DNA from: Campylobacter sp. CN_NE2
Lineage (GTDB): Bacteria; Campylobacterota; Campylobacteria; Campylobacterales; Campylobacteraceae
Reading direction: 5' to 3'
DNA: 64,000 nucleotides
Assembly (NCBI RefSeq): GCF_027797465.1
Contig: NZ_CP115608.1
Location: 434,001-498,000 of the forward strand
The first letter of the stretch is position 1. Every line of letters starts with the position of its first letter. The notes below the pieces were generated by a model that saw nothing but the letters and a program-made list of their open reading frames with translations, made no database searches and was not told where the DNA came from. Below, in pieces: positions 18,117 to 26,848 of the stretch. A program made the translations under genes and the position numbers.

Positions 18117-20215
18117 GCTAAAATCCTTTGTTTTATGCTTAAAACTTCGTTTAATTTGATTTGCAAATTTTCTGCTTGACTAAGAGCGCTTTGTGCGTCT
18201 TTGCCTGAGATTTCTAACGCCGATTTAAGGTCAAATTCTTTTTGTTTTAAGCTATCTTCTTGGTTTTTGAAAATTTCTTTTACTTCATTTAAAAAACTTT
18301 GAGTGCAATCTTTTGCGATTTTAGCAAATTCATCGCTTAAATTTAGCCCACTTATAAATTCGCCAAAAAGCCCGTCTAGCTCGTTTGAAAGTGCGTTAAA
18401 ATCGGAATTTGATTTTAGTGCATTTATGAGATTTGAATTCATTAAGCTAAAATCCGGCTTTTTAAAGTTTTCTTCCATAAATTTTTTGGTATCAAATTTA
18501 AAGTCAGAAATTCCGTAAAAACTCTCGCCAAGCATGGCTTTTAAATTCGCGCTATCTTTTGCGATTCGTTGCGAAAACGATCTAAAAATATCGGTAATAC
18601 AATCATTTAAACCGCTTGTTGCGATGATTTTTAATCTATCAAAATCAGGTTTTATTTTTTTGTTTTTTGCATATCTTAAATCGCTTAAAATGCGATCTTT
18701 TATCACTATTTGAGCCGATTTTAACGCAGAAAAATCCAAACTTTTGCTATAATCAAGCTTTGAAATCGTATCGTTTAACGAAACGCTTAGTTGCTCTAAA
18801 TTCGCCTTTAACGCAAGAATTTCTTTTGAAATTTGCTCCGATTTTGCGATGATTTCTTCTTTTCCGCTTAGCAAATTCGCCCTTTGCTCTTGCAAATTTG
18901 AAATCATCAAATCCGCCACAATCAAAATTTCTTTGCTAAATGAATCCAAAATCGCACCGGCTTTAATCGAATTTTCGCCAAAAAAGCTCTCATAAATGTG
19001 GTTTTTAAGCTCACTAATGCCCCTTTTACTAAGGCTATCGATACAAAAAAACGAAACATTTGAAATCAAATTTTCATCAAATTCATACTCGCTAAGCTCT
19101 TCTTGTATGCTTTTGCGAGTGTATTTTAGCGCATCGGTTAAATCCTTATCGCTAAGCAAATCAGCGTGAGTTAAAACGACCATCAGCGAGTTGTTTTTTG
19201 AGTTTTTTAGCGTATCGACGATGAAGCTCATATCCTTTTTTGTCGAGCTTTGCGAAGCGTTCATAAGGTGGATTATCGCATCGCTTTCATACATAAAATT
19301 TTTTGTTAGCTCTTCACGCAAAACCACCGTATCATCGAGACCCGGGGTATCGACAATGCTAATGTTATCTTTTAAAATGTCCGAATTTAGGCTCATTTCT
19401 ATCATTTTTATATATTTTGAAATCTCATTTTTCGCCGAAGTGTAGTTTATAAGTTCGGAAATTTCGATATTTTTATCGCCAAATTCGGCTTTAAATTTAG
19501 CGATTTCATTTTTAAATTTATCGGAAAATCCCAAAATTTGCATTTCGTTTTCATCATAAAATTTGATCTTCGCCCCTGCTTTTTCGCCGTATTTAAGTAG
19601 CGTTAAATTCGCCGTTTCAGGTATGTTTGAAGTGCCAAGCACATTAAAATCCAAAAGCGCATTTAGCATACTTGATTTTCCTGCGTTTATCACGCCGGTA
19701 ACCGAAACGGTAAAGTTGCTAGAATTTGCCCTTATTTTGGCATTTTGCAATCTATTTTTAAAATTTTCATCGATTTGCGAGAGTTTGTCGGCGCTTTCAT
19801 TTAACAAATCAATCTTTTTATAAAAAGCAAATTCCGAATTTTCCACCGCCAAATTCGCAAAATCATCAGTTTTTAAACCATACAAAAACTCGCTAATCCT
19901 TGCAAATTCGCTCTCGCAAATGATATTTTCATTTTTTAAAATCTCCATATCGAGCAAAATCTCAAATTTGGAAATTTTAAGCTTCCTTATAGCATTTATA
20001 ATGCCGATTTGCAGGGCTTGAACGCCGTAAATTCCCACTTCAAATCCAAGTGATTTTAAAATCTCTTTAAAAGCATTTAACGACTTAAACTTTTCAAAAT
20101 TTTCGCAGTTTGCACCAAGCACGATAGCAGCGACACTCGGCTCAGTTTTAAAAAGCAAATTTTGATCGATATAAAGCCTATTTATCCCCCAAATTTTATC
20201 CAAAAAATTATCCAT
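18113..20215 (-). CDS. Bacterial dynamin-like GTPase, first of pair (DLP1-like)
   Basis: 700 residues. An N-terminal region of about 165 residues precedes the GTPase domain: G1 GVINAGKSS at 174-182, G3 DTPGLDD, and G4-like LTHADLL. The C-terminal half is helical with long charged coiled-coil stretches near 440-500 and 650-690. Known for the C. jejuni homologue Cj0411: it works with DLP2 in a hetero-tetramer that bridges membranes. Predicted here: cytoplasmic face of the inner membrane, GTP-driven. It is upstream of DLP2. Confidence 0.88.
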   Translation of the reverse strand: MDNFLDKIWGINRLYIDQNLLFKTEPSVAAIVLGANCENFEKFKSLNAFKEILKSLGFEVGIYGVQALQIGIINAIRKLKISKFEILLDMEILKNENIICESEFARISEFLYGLKTDDFANLAVENSEFAFYKKIDLLNESADKLSQIDENFKNRLQNAKIRANSSNFTVSVTGVINAGKSSMLNALLDFNVLGTSNIPETANLTLLKYGEKAGAKIKFYDENEMQILGFSDKFKNEIAKFKAEFGDKNIEISELINYTSAKNEISKYIKMIEMSLNSDILKDNISIVDTPGLDDTVVLREELTKNFMYESDAIIHLMNASQSSTKKDMSFIVDTLKNSKNNSLMVVLTHADLLSDKDLTDALKYTRKSIQEELSEYEFDENLISNVSFFCIDSLSKRGISELKNHIYESFFGENSIKAGAILDSFSKEILIVADLMISNLQEQRANLLSGKEEIIAKSEQISKEILALKANLEQLSVSLNDTISKLDYSKSLDFSALKSAQIVIKDRILSDLRYAKNKKIKPDFDRLKIIATSGLNDCITDIFRSFSQRIAKDSANLKAMLGESFYGISDFKFDTKKFMEENFKKPDFSLMNSNLINALKSNSDFNALSNELDGLFGEFISGLNLSDEFAKIAKDCTQSFLNEVKEIFKNQEDSLKQKEFDLKSALEISGKDAQSALSQAENLQIKLNEVLSIKQRILA

Positions 20216-20310
20216 AAAATCTCCGATAAAAATAATCCAAATAGTCTAGCAAAAAGTTATTGAAAGTTAGATTTAAAAATGAGATTTCTTTTAAATTTAA
20301 GCAAAAACTC

Positions 20311-20670
20311 ACAAAAGGCATGGCGATAAGCCGAGTTCTGTTGTAACGGCCATTTATCTAGACTTGATTTTGCAACCAAGTTCAAGCGAAGGGTAAAATA
20401 TAAGACAAAACCACCCCTTCTTGCTGCGTGTCGGGTTTATAAGGCTATCTTTGTCGCCAAAGATACCGGTGAGCTCTTACCTCGCCGTTTCACCATCACC
20501 GAGCGAATTTCTTTCAAAAGATTTGAAATGCTTAAATTCCGTTGGTCTCGGCAGTTTGCTTTCTGTTACACTTTCCCTAAGGTTACCCTCGGCGTCCGTT
20601 AGACGCGACACTGTCTTATTGCAGCTCGGACTTTCCTCTTTTTCAAGCGACCGTTTGCCATGCCTTTTGT
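20311..20670 (-). ncRNA. rnpB: RNase P RNA
   Basis: Catalytic RNA that removes tRNA 5' leaders. On the minus strand, GAGGAAAGTCCGAGCTG near the 5' end is the conserved CR I region. The 3' end reads ACAGAACTCGGCTTATCGCC, the classic bacterial signature. The ends pair as a long P1: AAAAGGCATGGC with GCCATGCCTTTT. Ends are set by this pairing and are good to a few bases. It sits between the dynamin pair and a membrane-protein gene. Confidence 0.93.
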
Positions 20671-20677
20671 AAGCGTG

Positions 20678-20683
20678 ATTGTA
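20678..20683 (-). promoter_or_regulatory. Likely -10 box of rnpB
   Basis: TACAAT on the minus strand, 7 bases before the predicted RNase P RNA 5' end and preceded by a T-rich stretch, as in Campylobacter sigma-70 promoters. Confidence 0.6.
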
Positions 20684-20834
20684 GCAGAAAAATATTATGA
20701 AAAGTTGAAGCGTAAAATTTTACATAAAATTATATGTAATTTGAATTATTTTCGAAAAAAAATATAATTTTTAGTTAATTTTTTGGTTTTTCTTGATTTT
20801 TTAAATTTATTAAAAATTACCTTTAATTCTTTGT

Positions 20835-20867
20835 TTAATCATTACGGTGGGCAAAGATACCACTCAT
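20835..20867 (-). CDS. Possible 10-codon mini-ORF
   Basis: ATG to TAA, encoding MSGIFAHRND, with GGAG 5-8 bases before the ATG and starting 12 bases after the stop of the membrane-protein gene. The peptide FAHRND resembles FASRND read from the dispersed repeat at 21639-21670, so this may be a repeat remnant with a fortuitous start and not a real gene. Confidence 0.2.
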   Translation of the reverse strand: MSGIFAHRND

Positions 20868-20879
20868 TTTGTCTCCTTA

Positions 20880-21617
20880 TTAAAAATGTTTTAAATCTTG
20901 TTTTTTAATCTCATAAATTGCTGAAATTTTTTGTATTGTATTGTCCAAATTTATCTTACTTTTTTGCCAAAAATACTCTTTTAATTCGCCATATTCTTTA
21001 TCATCTGTGATTAAAAAATTTAAAAAGTTACCATTTTTATCTTTCAAAAAAAGCATATCGTAAAACCAGCTGGTATTTTTAGCTTTGTATTTCCAATGCA
21101 CAAAAAATTGTGGCAATAAAAAACCAATAACGCAAATAGCAATTAAATATAAAATCACTAAAATCATAAATAAAACACCGTCTGTTAAAACTAGTATCGA
21201 AAAATAAAAAATAGCAAAAATTATTAGCATTTTGCTTCCATTTATGTCAAAGTTATTTTTAGGCAAGGCACTATCTAGTGTTTTATAAATTTTGTCGATA
21301 TTTTCGATATTAATTTTTGCCACTAAAATATTATCTTTTCTCTTTTCAATAAAATTATTTTTTATGTAAATTTTAGTTCTAAAACTCATCTCTCTAAGTG
21401 TTTTAATATCAACTAAAATACTAGTATAAATCAAAAACATTTTCCTATCCATAGGAATATTTAAGCTTAAAACAAAAATTAAAAAAAGAGTAGATATGCA
21501 AATTTGAATAATTAGCATTTCGTGCAACTTGTCTTTTATTATTATCGGCTCTTTGTCATAATCTCTCAAATCTTTACTTTTAGAATTTTCTTTATTATTT
21601 AGAAGTTTATTTTCCAC
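20880..21617 (-). CDS. Uncharacterised membrane protein, relative of the hyp-operon one
   Basis: About 245 residues from a GTG at 21617, which follows AAAGGATTAAAT. An upstream ATG at 21668 lies in a dispersed repeat and is not a likely start. The N-terminus is charged with DLRDYDKEPIIIKD; two hydrophobic segments follow, then two more in the middle (ILVLTDGVLFMILVILYLI region), and a soluble tail with YGELKEYFWQKSK. It shares layout and motif positions with the protein at 12182-12919, but the rest is strongly diverged. No function known. Very AT-rich, with repeat remnants on both sides. Confidence 0.7.
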   Translation of the reverse strand: MENKLLNNKENSKSKDLRDYDKEPIIIKDKLHEMLIIQICISTLFLIFVLSLNIPMDRKMFLIYTSILVDIKTLREMSFRTKIYIKNNFIEKRKDNILVAKINIENIDKIYKTLDSALPKNNFDINGSKMLIIFAIFYFSILVLTDGVLFMILVILYLIAICVIGFLLPQFFVHWKYKAKNTSWFYDMLFLKDKNGNFLNFLITDDKEYGELKEYFWQKSKINLDNTIQKISAIYEIKKQDLKHF

Positions 21618-21638
21618 ATTTAATCCTTTATATTTTTT

Positions 21639-21670
21639 GTCATTGCGGGAAGCGAAGCGATAAAGCAATC
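21639..21670 (-). repeat. Dispersed GATTGCTT...CGCAATGACA repeat, copy A
   Basis: On the minus strand GATTGCTTTATCGCTTCGC runs into TTCCCGCAATGAC. ATTGC and GCAAT form the outer inverted repeat. A related copy is at 44378-44413 (plus strand), with a half copy just after it. Read in frame it gives FASRND, a peptide common in intergenic repeats of many bacteria. Confidence 0.5.
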
Positions 21671-21733
21671 ACCGATGTTAAATTATAAATTTGCTTTTTT
21701 GCAAATTCTTACTCTTGCTTACAATAACAAAAT

Positions 21734-22843
21734 TTATATCTCACCCACTCCGTCGAAAATGTCGCAATGCAAAATCTCTTCAAGAACAACGGTGGCGTAA
21801 GAGCCTTTTGGCAGATAAAATTCCAAACAAACCTGCGCCTTGTTTTCATCGTAAGAAAATTTTGCATTTTCGATAAAACTCCACGCAAATCGCCGTCCGC
21901 CCGTCATTTTGTGTGCGAATTCATTGGCAACGCCAAAAATTTCATCTTCAAATTTTTTAGCGATTTCGCTTGAAACGATACCGCTTTTTCCGACCAAAAG
22001 CCCTGCACTTGTTATATCTCGTTTCAAAAATCGCTGCACTTCTGCGTCCAAATCTTCGCAAAGAAAAAATTTGCCGTGCGGAAAATGTCCCAAAACTTCG
22101 CCCTTTAAAAGCTTATAAAACTGCGGTTGCGAAGCGATTTGCTTAGCGCTTTCTTTGTCAAAACCATAAATTTTTGCTAGTTCGCTCAGGCTAAATTCTT
22201 TGGCGAATTTTGAAATCTCAACGCGTTTTTCAAGCCAAAGGTTAAAAAGTTTGCTTTGATACGCACTGATTAAAAAATCTCGCATTTTAGGGTTTTTCAT
22301 AGACTTTTCTCCGCGCAGTATCGCCAAACCTAACTCAAAATTATCTCCAAATTTGCCAAATCTTTGATAACCAAAATAGTTTGCAAAGCCCTGATTTGCG
22401 ATATTTTTAAAGGCATTTTTGATTTTTTGTGCTTCAACAGGAAGCACCTTTTTTAAACGGATAAAAAAATTATTTCCCTTTAAATGCCCAATTCTAAGCT
22501 TATTTTCATGGCGAGTTTGGCTTAAAATTTTAATCTTTTCGTGGCTAAAATTCGCTAAATTTGCTTCAAATTTCGCAGGAAAACAGATATATTGTATCGT
22601 CAAGCCCTCTTTATCTTTTAGCCCCGCATAGCCAAATTCACGCATTTTCACGCCTAAATGTTCGCTAAAAATTTGCAAGGCTTGGCTAGTTGTAAGATCT
22701 TTTTTTTGCACTAAAATCACGCACCACTCGCCGTTACCGCTAAATTCATAAAGCGGGACTTCACGCACGACAAAATCGGTCGAGTTTTTGCTAAAATGCG
22801 CATTTATCTTGGCGTGAGTGAGATAATACAAAAAATTTGGCAT
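21734..22843 (-). CDS. truD: tRNA pseudouridine(13) synthase TruD
   Basis: Isomerises U13 of tRNA-Glu and others. [15 protein letters not shown] holds the catalytic Asp77. TruD-specific segments [18 protein letters not shown] near residue 155 and the TRUD-domain insertion follow, with the C-terminal [12 protein letters not shown] motif. 369 residues, normal. The gene stands alone on the minus strand with a divergent neighbour upstream. Confidence 0.93.
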   Translation of the reverse strand: MPNFLYYLTHAKINAHFSKNSTDFVVREVPLYEFSGNGEWCVILVQKKDLTTSQALQIFSEHLGVKMREFGYAGLKDKEGLTIQYICFPAKFEANLANFSHEKIKILSQTRHENKLRIGHLKGNNFFIRLKKVLPVEAQKIKNAFKNIANQGFANYFGYQRFGKFGDNFELGLAILRGEKSMKNPKMRDFLISAYQSKLFNLWLEKRVEISKFAKEFSLSELAKIYGFDKESAKQIASQPQFYKLLKGEVLGHFPHGKFFLCEDLDAEVQRFLKRDITSAGLLVGKSGIVSSEIAKKFEDEIFGVANEFAHKMTGGRRFAWSFIENAKFSYDENKAQVCLEFYLPKGSYATVVLEEILHCDIFDGVGEI

Positions 22844-22948
22844 AGTGTTACCTTTGGTAAAAAATTTTGCGAATTTTAGTAAATTTGGGCTAAAAAACTT
22901 ATTTATTAAGCCAAAATTTTGTAAAATGCGACTTTTTAAGGAGAAATT

Positions 22949-23980
22949 ATGTTTGACTTGCGAGTTTTTAGATTTGAGCCAAAAATCGATATTTTAAGCT
23001 ATTTTAAGCCATATTTTTACGAAAAACTAGATTTCAAAACTTTAAGAGATTTGCTTGATGATATTAAGGCAAATGACCCGTATTTCGACTTTTCGAAAGC
23101 GAAATTTGCAAAAGTTAATGATTTTGGCGTAAGTTTGGACGAAAATTTATCAAATTTGATAAATTTATTTGGAAAAGAGCTTGCTATTTCACCGCTTAGC
23201 GAAAGATTTTCGTATAAAGATTTGAATTTTCACGCCGATGAATTTAATGCAAAATTTGAAATCTTTAAAGAATTTGCAAATAGCGATGACAAGGCATTTT
23301 ATGAAAGTTTAGTGGCGAATTTTTACTGCGATAAAATGGCTAAATTTAGTGAAAATTATATTGGAAATTCTGGCTTTATTTTTGCAAAATTTTTATGCGA
23401 AAAACACCCTGAGAAAAAGTCGCAAATTTGTGAAATCATAAAACCACAAATGGCGTATTTTACCCTTACGAAAGTGCTAAATTTGGCTAACGGAAGCGAA
23501 GCGTTTGAATATTTTTGCAAGGAATTAAATTATAAAAAGCCGGAAATCACGCCACTTTGCGACCTTGACGAGAATTTGAGTAAAAACAATTTTAAGCATA
23601 AATTTGATGAATTTAGCGTTGCAGTCTATGGCGATGAAAAAATAGAAAAAATCGCACAAAATTTAGGTGCTAAAATCATAAATTTCAAAGCAAAAGAGCT
23701 TAAATTTAACCCAGAAATTTACGAAATCGACAAAGAGTGTGCGCTTGGAATTTTAAGCGAGATTATTTTTGACGCTTATGATAGCGGGGCTGATTTTTTG
23801 CTTGTCGGTAGCCAAAAAGAATTTGAGCTATTTGACGGCAAAAACGGCGAAATTTGCAACTTTTTTGGGCGAAATTTGAGTGGATTTTATGTTTTAAAAT
23901 GCGATGAATTTTTAGCCCTTGCCAAAGGCGAAAAACCTGCTAGTCTAGCCGAACACAAACTAAAAGTAAATTTGATTTAG
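22949..23980 (+). CDS. Conserved Campylobacterota-type protein with SdhB-like N-end and HdrB-like C-end
   Basis: 343 residues, not confidently identified. The first ~35 residues ([20 protein letters not shown], then [15 protein letters not shown]) look like the N-terminus of fumarate/succinate reductase iron-sulfur subunits. The last ~90 ([19 protein letters not shown]..., [12 protein letters not shown]) look like the end of HdrB/SdhE-type subunits. The ferredoxin Cys clusters and CCG Cys motifs of those families are absent. It may match proteins annotated DUF5644, from memory. AAGGAG is a strong RBS. Function unknown; an electron-transfer accessory role is speculation. Confidence 0.75.
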   Translation: MFDLRVFRFEPKIDILSYFKPYFYEKLDFKTLRDLLDDIKANDPYFDFSKAKFAKVNDFGVSLDENLSNLINLFGKELAISPLSERFSYKDLNFHADEFNAKFEIFKEFANSDDKAFYESLVANFYCDKMAKFSENYIGNSGFIFAKFLCEKHPEKKSQICEIIKPQMAYFTLTKVLNLANGSEAFEYFCKELNYKKPEITPLCDLDENLSKNNFKHKFDEFSVAVYGDEKIEKIAQNLGAKIINFKAKELKFNPEIYEIDKECALGILSEIIFDAYDSGADFLLVGSQKEFELFDGKNGEICNFFGRNLSGFYVLKCDEFLALAKGEKPASLAEHKLKVNLI

Positions 23981-23991
23981 CATTTTATTAA

Positions 23992-24025
23992 TCTTGGCTT
24001 TTGTAAATTTATACAAAAGCCAAGA
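23992..24025. terminator. Bidirectional hairpin between convergent genes
   Basis: TCTTGGCTTTTGTA and TACAAAAGCCAAGA form a perfect 14-bp stem with a 6-base loop between the plus-strand gene ending at 23980 and clpB ending at 24034. T-runs are weak on both sides, but position and symmetry suit a shared terminator. Confidence 0.7.
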
Positions 24026-24033
24026 ATTTAATT

Positions 24034-26607
24034 TTACGAAACAACCTTTATTTCGATATTTTCGCCGTTTGCGTCGATTTGGAGTTTATCGCCTGATTTG
24101 ATTTCATCTTGTAAAATCATATCGGCGATTTTATCTTCGACTAGCTCGTAAAGCGCCCTGCGAAGCGGTCTAGCACCATACTCTGCATCAAATCCGACAC
24201 TTGCGATAAATTTAGCCCCATTTTCACTCAAATTCGCTGTTATGCCCCTATTTTCGAGCGTTTTTTGCAAATTTGCAAACATAATTTTTACGATTTCTAT
24301 CAAATTATCTTCGCCCAAAGGATTAAAAATCACAATGTCATCAAGGCGATTTAAAAATTCAGGCTTGAAATAGTTTTTAAGCTCCATTTTAACGGCATTT
24401 TCTCGCTCGTTTGCGTTTAAATTCATAATCTTATCAGAAGCGATATTGCTCGTTAAAATGATAATCGTATTTTTAAAATCCACCGTAACGCCCTTGTTAT
24501 CGGTCGCCCTGCCGTCATCTAAAATTCCAAGCAAGATATTAAAAACATCTTTATGCGCCTTTTCGATTTCGTCGAAAAGTAGCACAGAATACGGCTTTCT
24601 ACGCACCGCTTCGCTTAGCTGACCGCCTTCATCATACCCCACATATCCCGGAGGCGCACCAAGCAAACGCGAAACGCTGTGTTTTTCCATATATTCGCTC
24701 ATATCGAAGCGAATCATCGCCTTTTCATCGTCAAACAAAAACTTCGCCAAAGTCTTTGCGCTCTCGGTTTTGCCAACGCCCGTTGGTCCTAAAAACAAAA
24801 AGCTTCCTATCGGGCGATTTTCGTTTATAAGACCAGCTTTGTTGCGCTTAACAGCCCTTGCTATGGCGTGAAGTGCCGCGTCTTGCCCTATTACGGACTT
24901 TTTTAAATGCTCTTCGATATGCAAATACTTCTCTTTTTCGCTCGATAACATTTTTTGCACCGAAATTCCCGTCCATTTGCTTAAAATTTCAGCCACGGCG
25001 TCTTCATCGACACGATTTTTTAGCAAAACGCCGTTTTCCTTCATATTTTCCCATTTTTCTTCTAGCTCTTTTACCTTTGCCTGAGTTTCGGGGATTTTGC
25101 CGTATTCGATTTCGGCGGCTTTGCTTAAATCGCCCTTGCTTTTTGCCAAATTTGCTTCATTTTTAAGGCTATCGATTTGCTTTTTTGCTTCGCTAATGCC
25201 GTTAAATACGGACTTTTCGTTTTCAAATTTGGCTTCAAGTGAGCTTTGTTTTTCTTTTAAATTTGCAATCTCTTTTTCGATTTCACTAAGTCTTGCTTCG
25301 TTTTTCTCGTCATTTTCAAGCTTCAAGGCTTCTTTTTCAACGCCAAGTGCGATTATATCGCGTTTTACTTTTGAAAGTGCCGCAGGTTCGCTCTCTATTT
25401 GCATTTTTAGTTCGGCAGCGGCTTCGTCGATCAAATCAATCGCCTTATCAGGCAAAAACCTACCGCTGATATAGCGATGACTTAGCTTCGCCGCCGCAAC
25501 TAACGCACTATCGGTAATGGTTACATTGTGATGGACTTCAAGGCGTTCTTTTATACCACGCAAAATTCCGATAGCTTCATTTACGCTTGGCTCATCGACA
25601 TTTACGGGCTGAAAACGGCGTTGCAAGGCGGCGTCTTTTTCAAAATATTTGCGATACTCTTTAAGCGTGGTTGCACCTATGGCGTGAAGTTCGCCACGCG
25701 CAAGAGCCGGTTTTAAGATATTTGCAGCGTCCATACTACCTTCACTGGCTCCTGCCCCCACGATCGTATGAATTTCATCGATAAATAAAATCACATTTTC
25801 ACTTTTGATAACTTCGTCAATGACGGCTTTTAATCTATCTTCAAATTCTCCACGATACTTCGCACCTGCGATTAATGCACTCATATCAAGCGCGATAACT
25901 CGCTTGTTTTGTAGGCTCAAAGGAACTTCTTTTTTGGCGATGAGCTGAGCCAAGCCTTCGACAATAGCCGTTTTTCCGACACCCGGTTCGCCAAGTAAAA
26001 TAGGATTATTTTTTGTTTTTCGGATTAAAATTTGCATAACGCGTGTTATAACTTCGTCCCTACCGATGACCGGATCTAGTTTGCCCTGCATGGCTTTTTG
26101 TGTTAAATCTGTGCCAAATTTGCTTAGGCTTTCTAGCGTTTCATCGGCAGTTTGCGAATTTATATTTTTCCCACCACGAAGCGCTTCAAGCTCTTTTTTA
26201 AATTCGCTAATGTCGCAAAATTTCGCCAAAATTTCGCCAAATTCGCTACTTAAATTCGCCAAAATCCAAGTATCAACAGCGATAAAACTATCGCCCAAAC
26301 TTTTCATTAAACCTTTTGAATTTTCTAACGAATTTATCACACCTTGCGAAATTTTTATATTTTCTTTACTTACATTTGAACTAGTCGGCAAATTTGATAT
26401 TTTGCTCTTAAATTCGAGCTCCACGGCAGATTTATTGATACCAAATTTGTTTAAAATTTGATTAACCACCGAGCTGGTGTCCGTAACCAAACCCCAAAAA
26501 ATATGCAAATTTGTTACTTCTATATTTTTTGAGTGAATAGCCAAAGACACGCCACTATCGATAGCAGAGCGCATTTTGTCAGTTAAAATTTCGAATATTT
26601 CTTTCAT
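24034..26607 (-). CDS. clpB: ATP-dependent disaggregase ClpB
   Basis: Hsp104-type hexameric AAA+ machine that pulls proteins out of aggregates with DnaK. 857 residues: an N-domain (1-145), a first AAA module with [13 protein letters not shown] and [13 protein letters not shown], a long coiled-coil middle domain (about 400-520) that distinguishes ClpB from ClpA/C, and a second AAA module with [13 protein letters not shown] and [10 protein letters not shown]. There is no IGF-type ClpP loop that I can see. Its promoter carries a HAIR-like element, so it is likely HspR-controlled. Confidence 0.96.
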   Translation of the reverse strand: MKEIFEILTDKMRSAIDSGVSLAIHSKNIEVTNLHIFWGLVTDTSSVVNQILNKFGINKSAVELEFKSKISNLPTSSNVSKENIKISQGVINSLENSKGLMKSLGDSFIAVDTWILANLSSEFGEILAKFCDISEFKKELEALRGGKNINSQTADETLESLSKFGTDLTQKAMQGKLDPVIGRDEVITRVMQILIRKTKNNPILLGEPGVGKTAIVEGLAQLIAKKEVPLSLQNKRVIALDMSALIAGAKYRGEFEDRLKAVIDEVIKSENVILFIDEIHTIVGAGASEGSMDAANILKPALARGELHAIGATTLKEYRKYFEKDAALQRRFQPVNVDEPSVNEAIGILRGIKERLEVHHNVTITDSALVAAAKLSHRYISGRFLPDKAIDLIDEAAAELKMQIESEPAALSKVKRDIIALGVEKEALKLENDEKNEARLSEIEKEIANLKEKQSSLEAKFENEKSVFNGISEAKKQIDSLKNEANLAKSKGDLSKAAEIEYGKIPETQAKVKELEEKWENMKENGVLLKNRVDEDAVAEILSKWTGISVQKMLSSEKEKYLHIEEHLKKSVIGQDAALHAIARAVKRNKAGLINENRPIGSFLFLGPTGVGKTESAKTLAKFLFDDEKAMIRFDMSEYMEKHSVSRLLGAPPGYVGYDEGGQLSEAVRRKPYSVLLFDEIEKAHKDVFNILLGILDDGRATDNKGVTVDFKNTIIILTSNIASDKIMNLNANERENAVKMELKNYFKPEFLNRLDDIVIFNPLGEDNLIEIVKIMFANLQKTLENRGITANLSENGAKFIASVGFDAEYGARPLRRALYELVEDKIADMILQDEIKSGDKLQIDANGENIEIKVVS

Positions 26608-26636
26608 AGTTTTCTCCTTAACTTTATATTTGTCGT

Positions 26637-26642
26637 ATTATA
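26637..26642 (-). promoter_or_regulatory. Likely -10 box of clpB
   Basis: TATAAT on the minus strand, 29 bases before the clpB ATG and 3 bases after the HAIR-like element. Confidence 0.6.
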
Positions 26643-26645
26643 TAC

Positions 26646-26666
26646 TTTTAGTCGAGTAATGTCAAG
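26646..26666 (-). promoter_or_regulatory. HAIR-like HspR operator upstream of clpB
   Basis: Minus strand: CTTGACA, 7 bases, ACTAAAA. The HAIR consensus is CTTGAGT-N7-ACTCAAG, so 5/7 and 5/7 positions match with the exact spacer. It covers the -35 region, which fits repression. The cbpA promoter has a matching element at the same distance from its -10. Confidence 0.6.
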
Positions 26667-26848
26667 TTTATTAAATAATATTTTTTAATTTTAGTATATA
26701 TTTAAGACAAATTTAAGTAAATAAGATTAAATTTACTTTAAATTTGCTTTTTATTTGTAAAAATTTATATTCTATTTGTTTTTAAGTAACTTTTTATAAA
26801 AAATTTAGCACAATTCCTGCGAAACAAATTTTTTGAAAAGGAGAGCCA

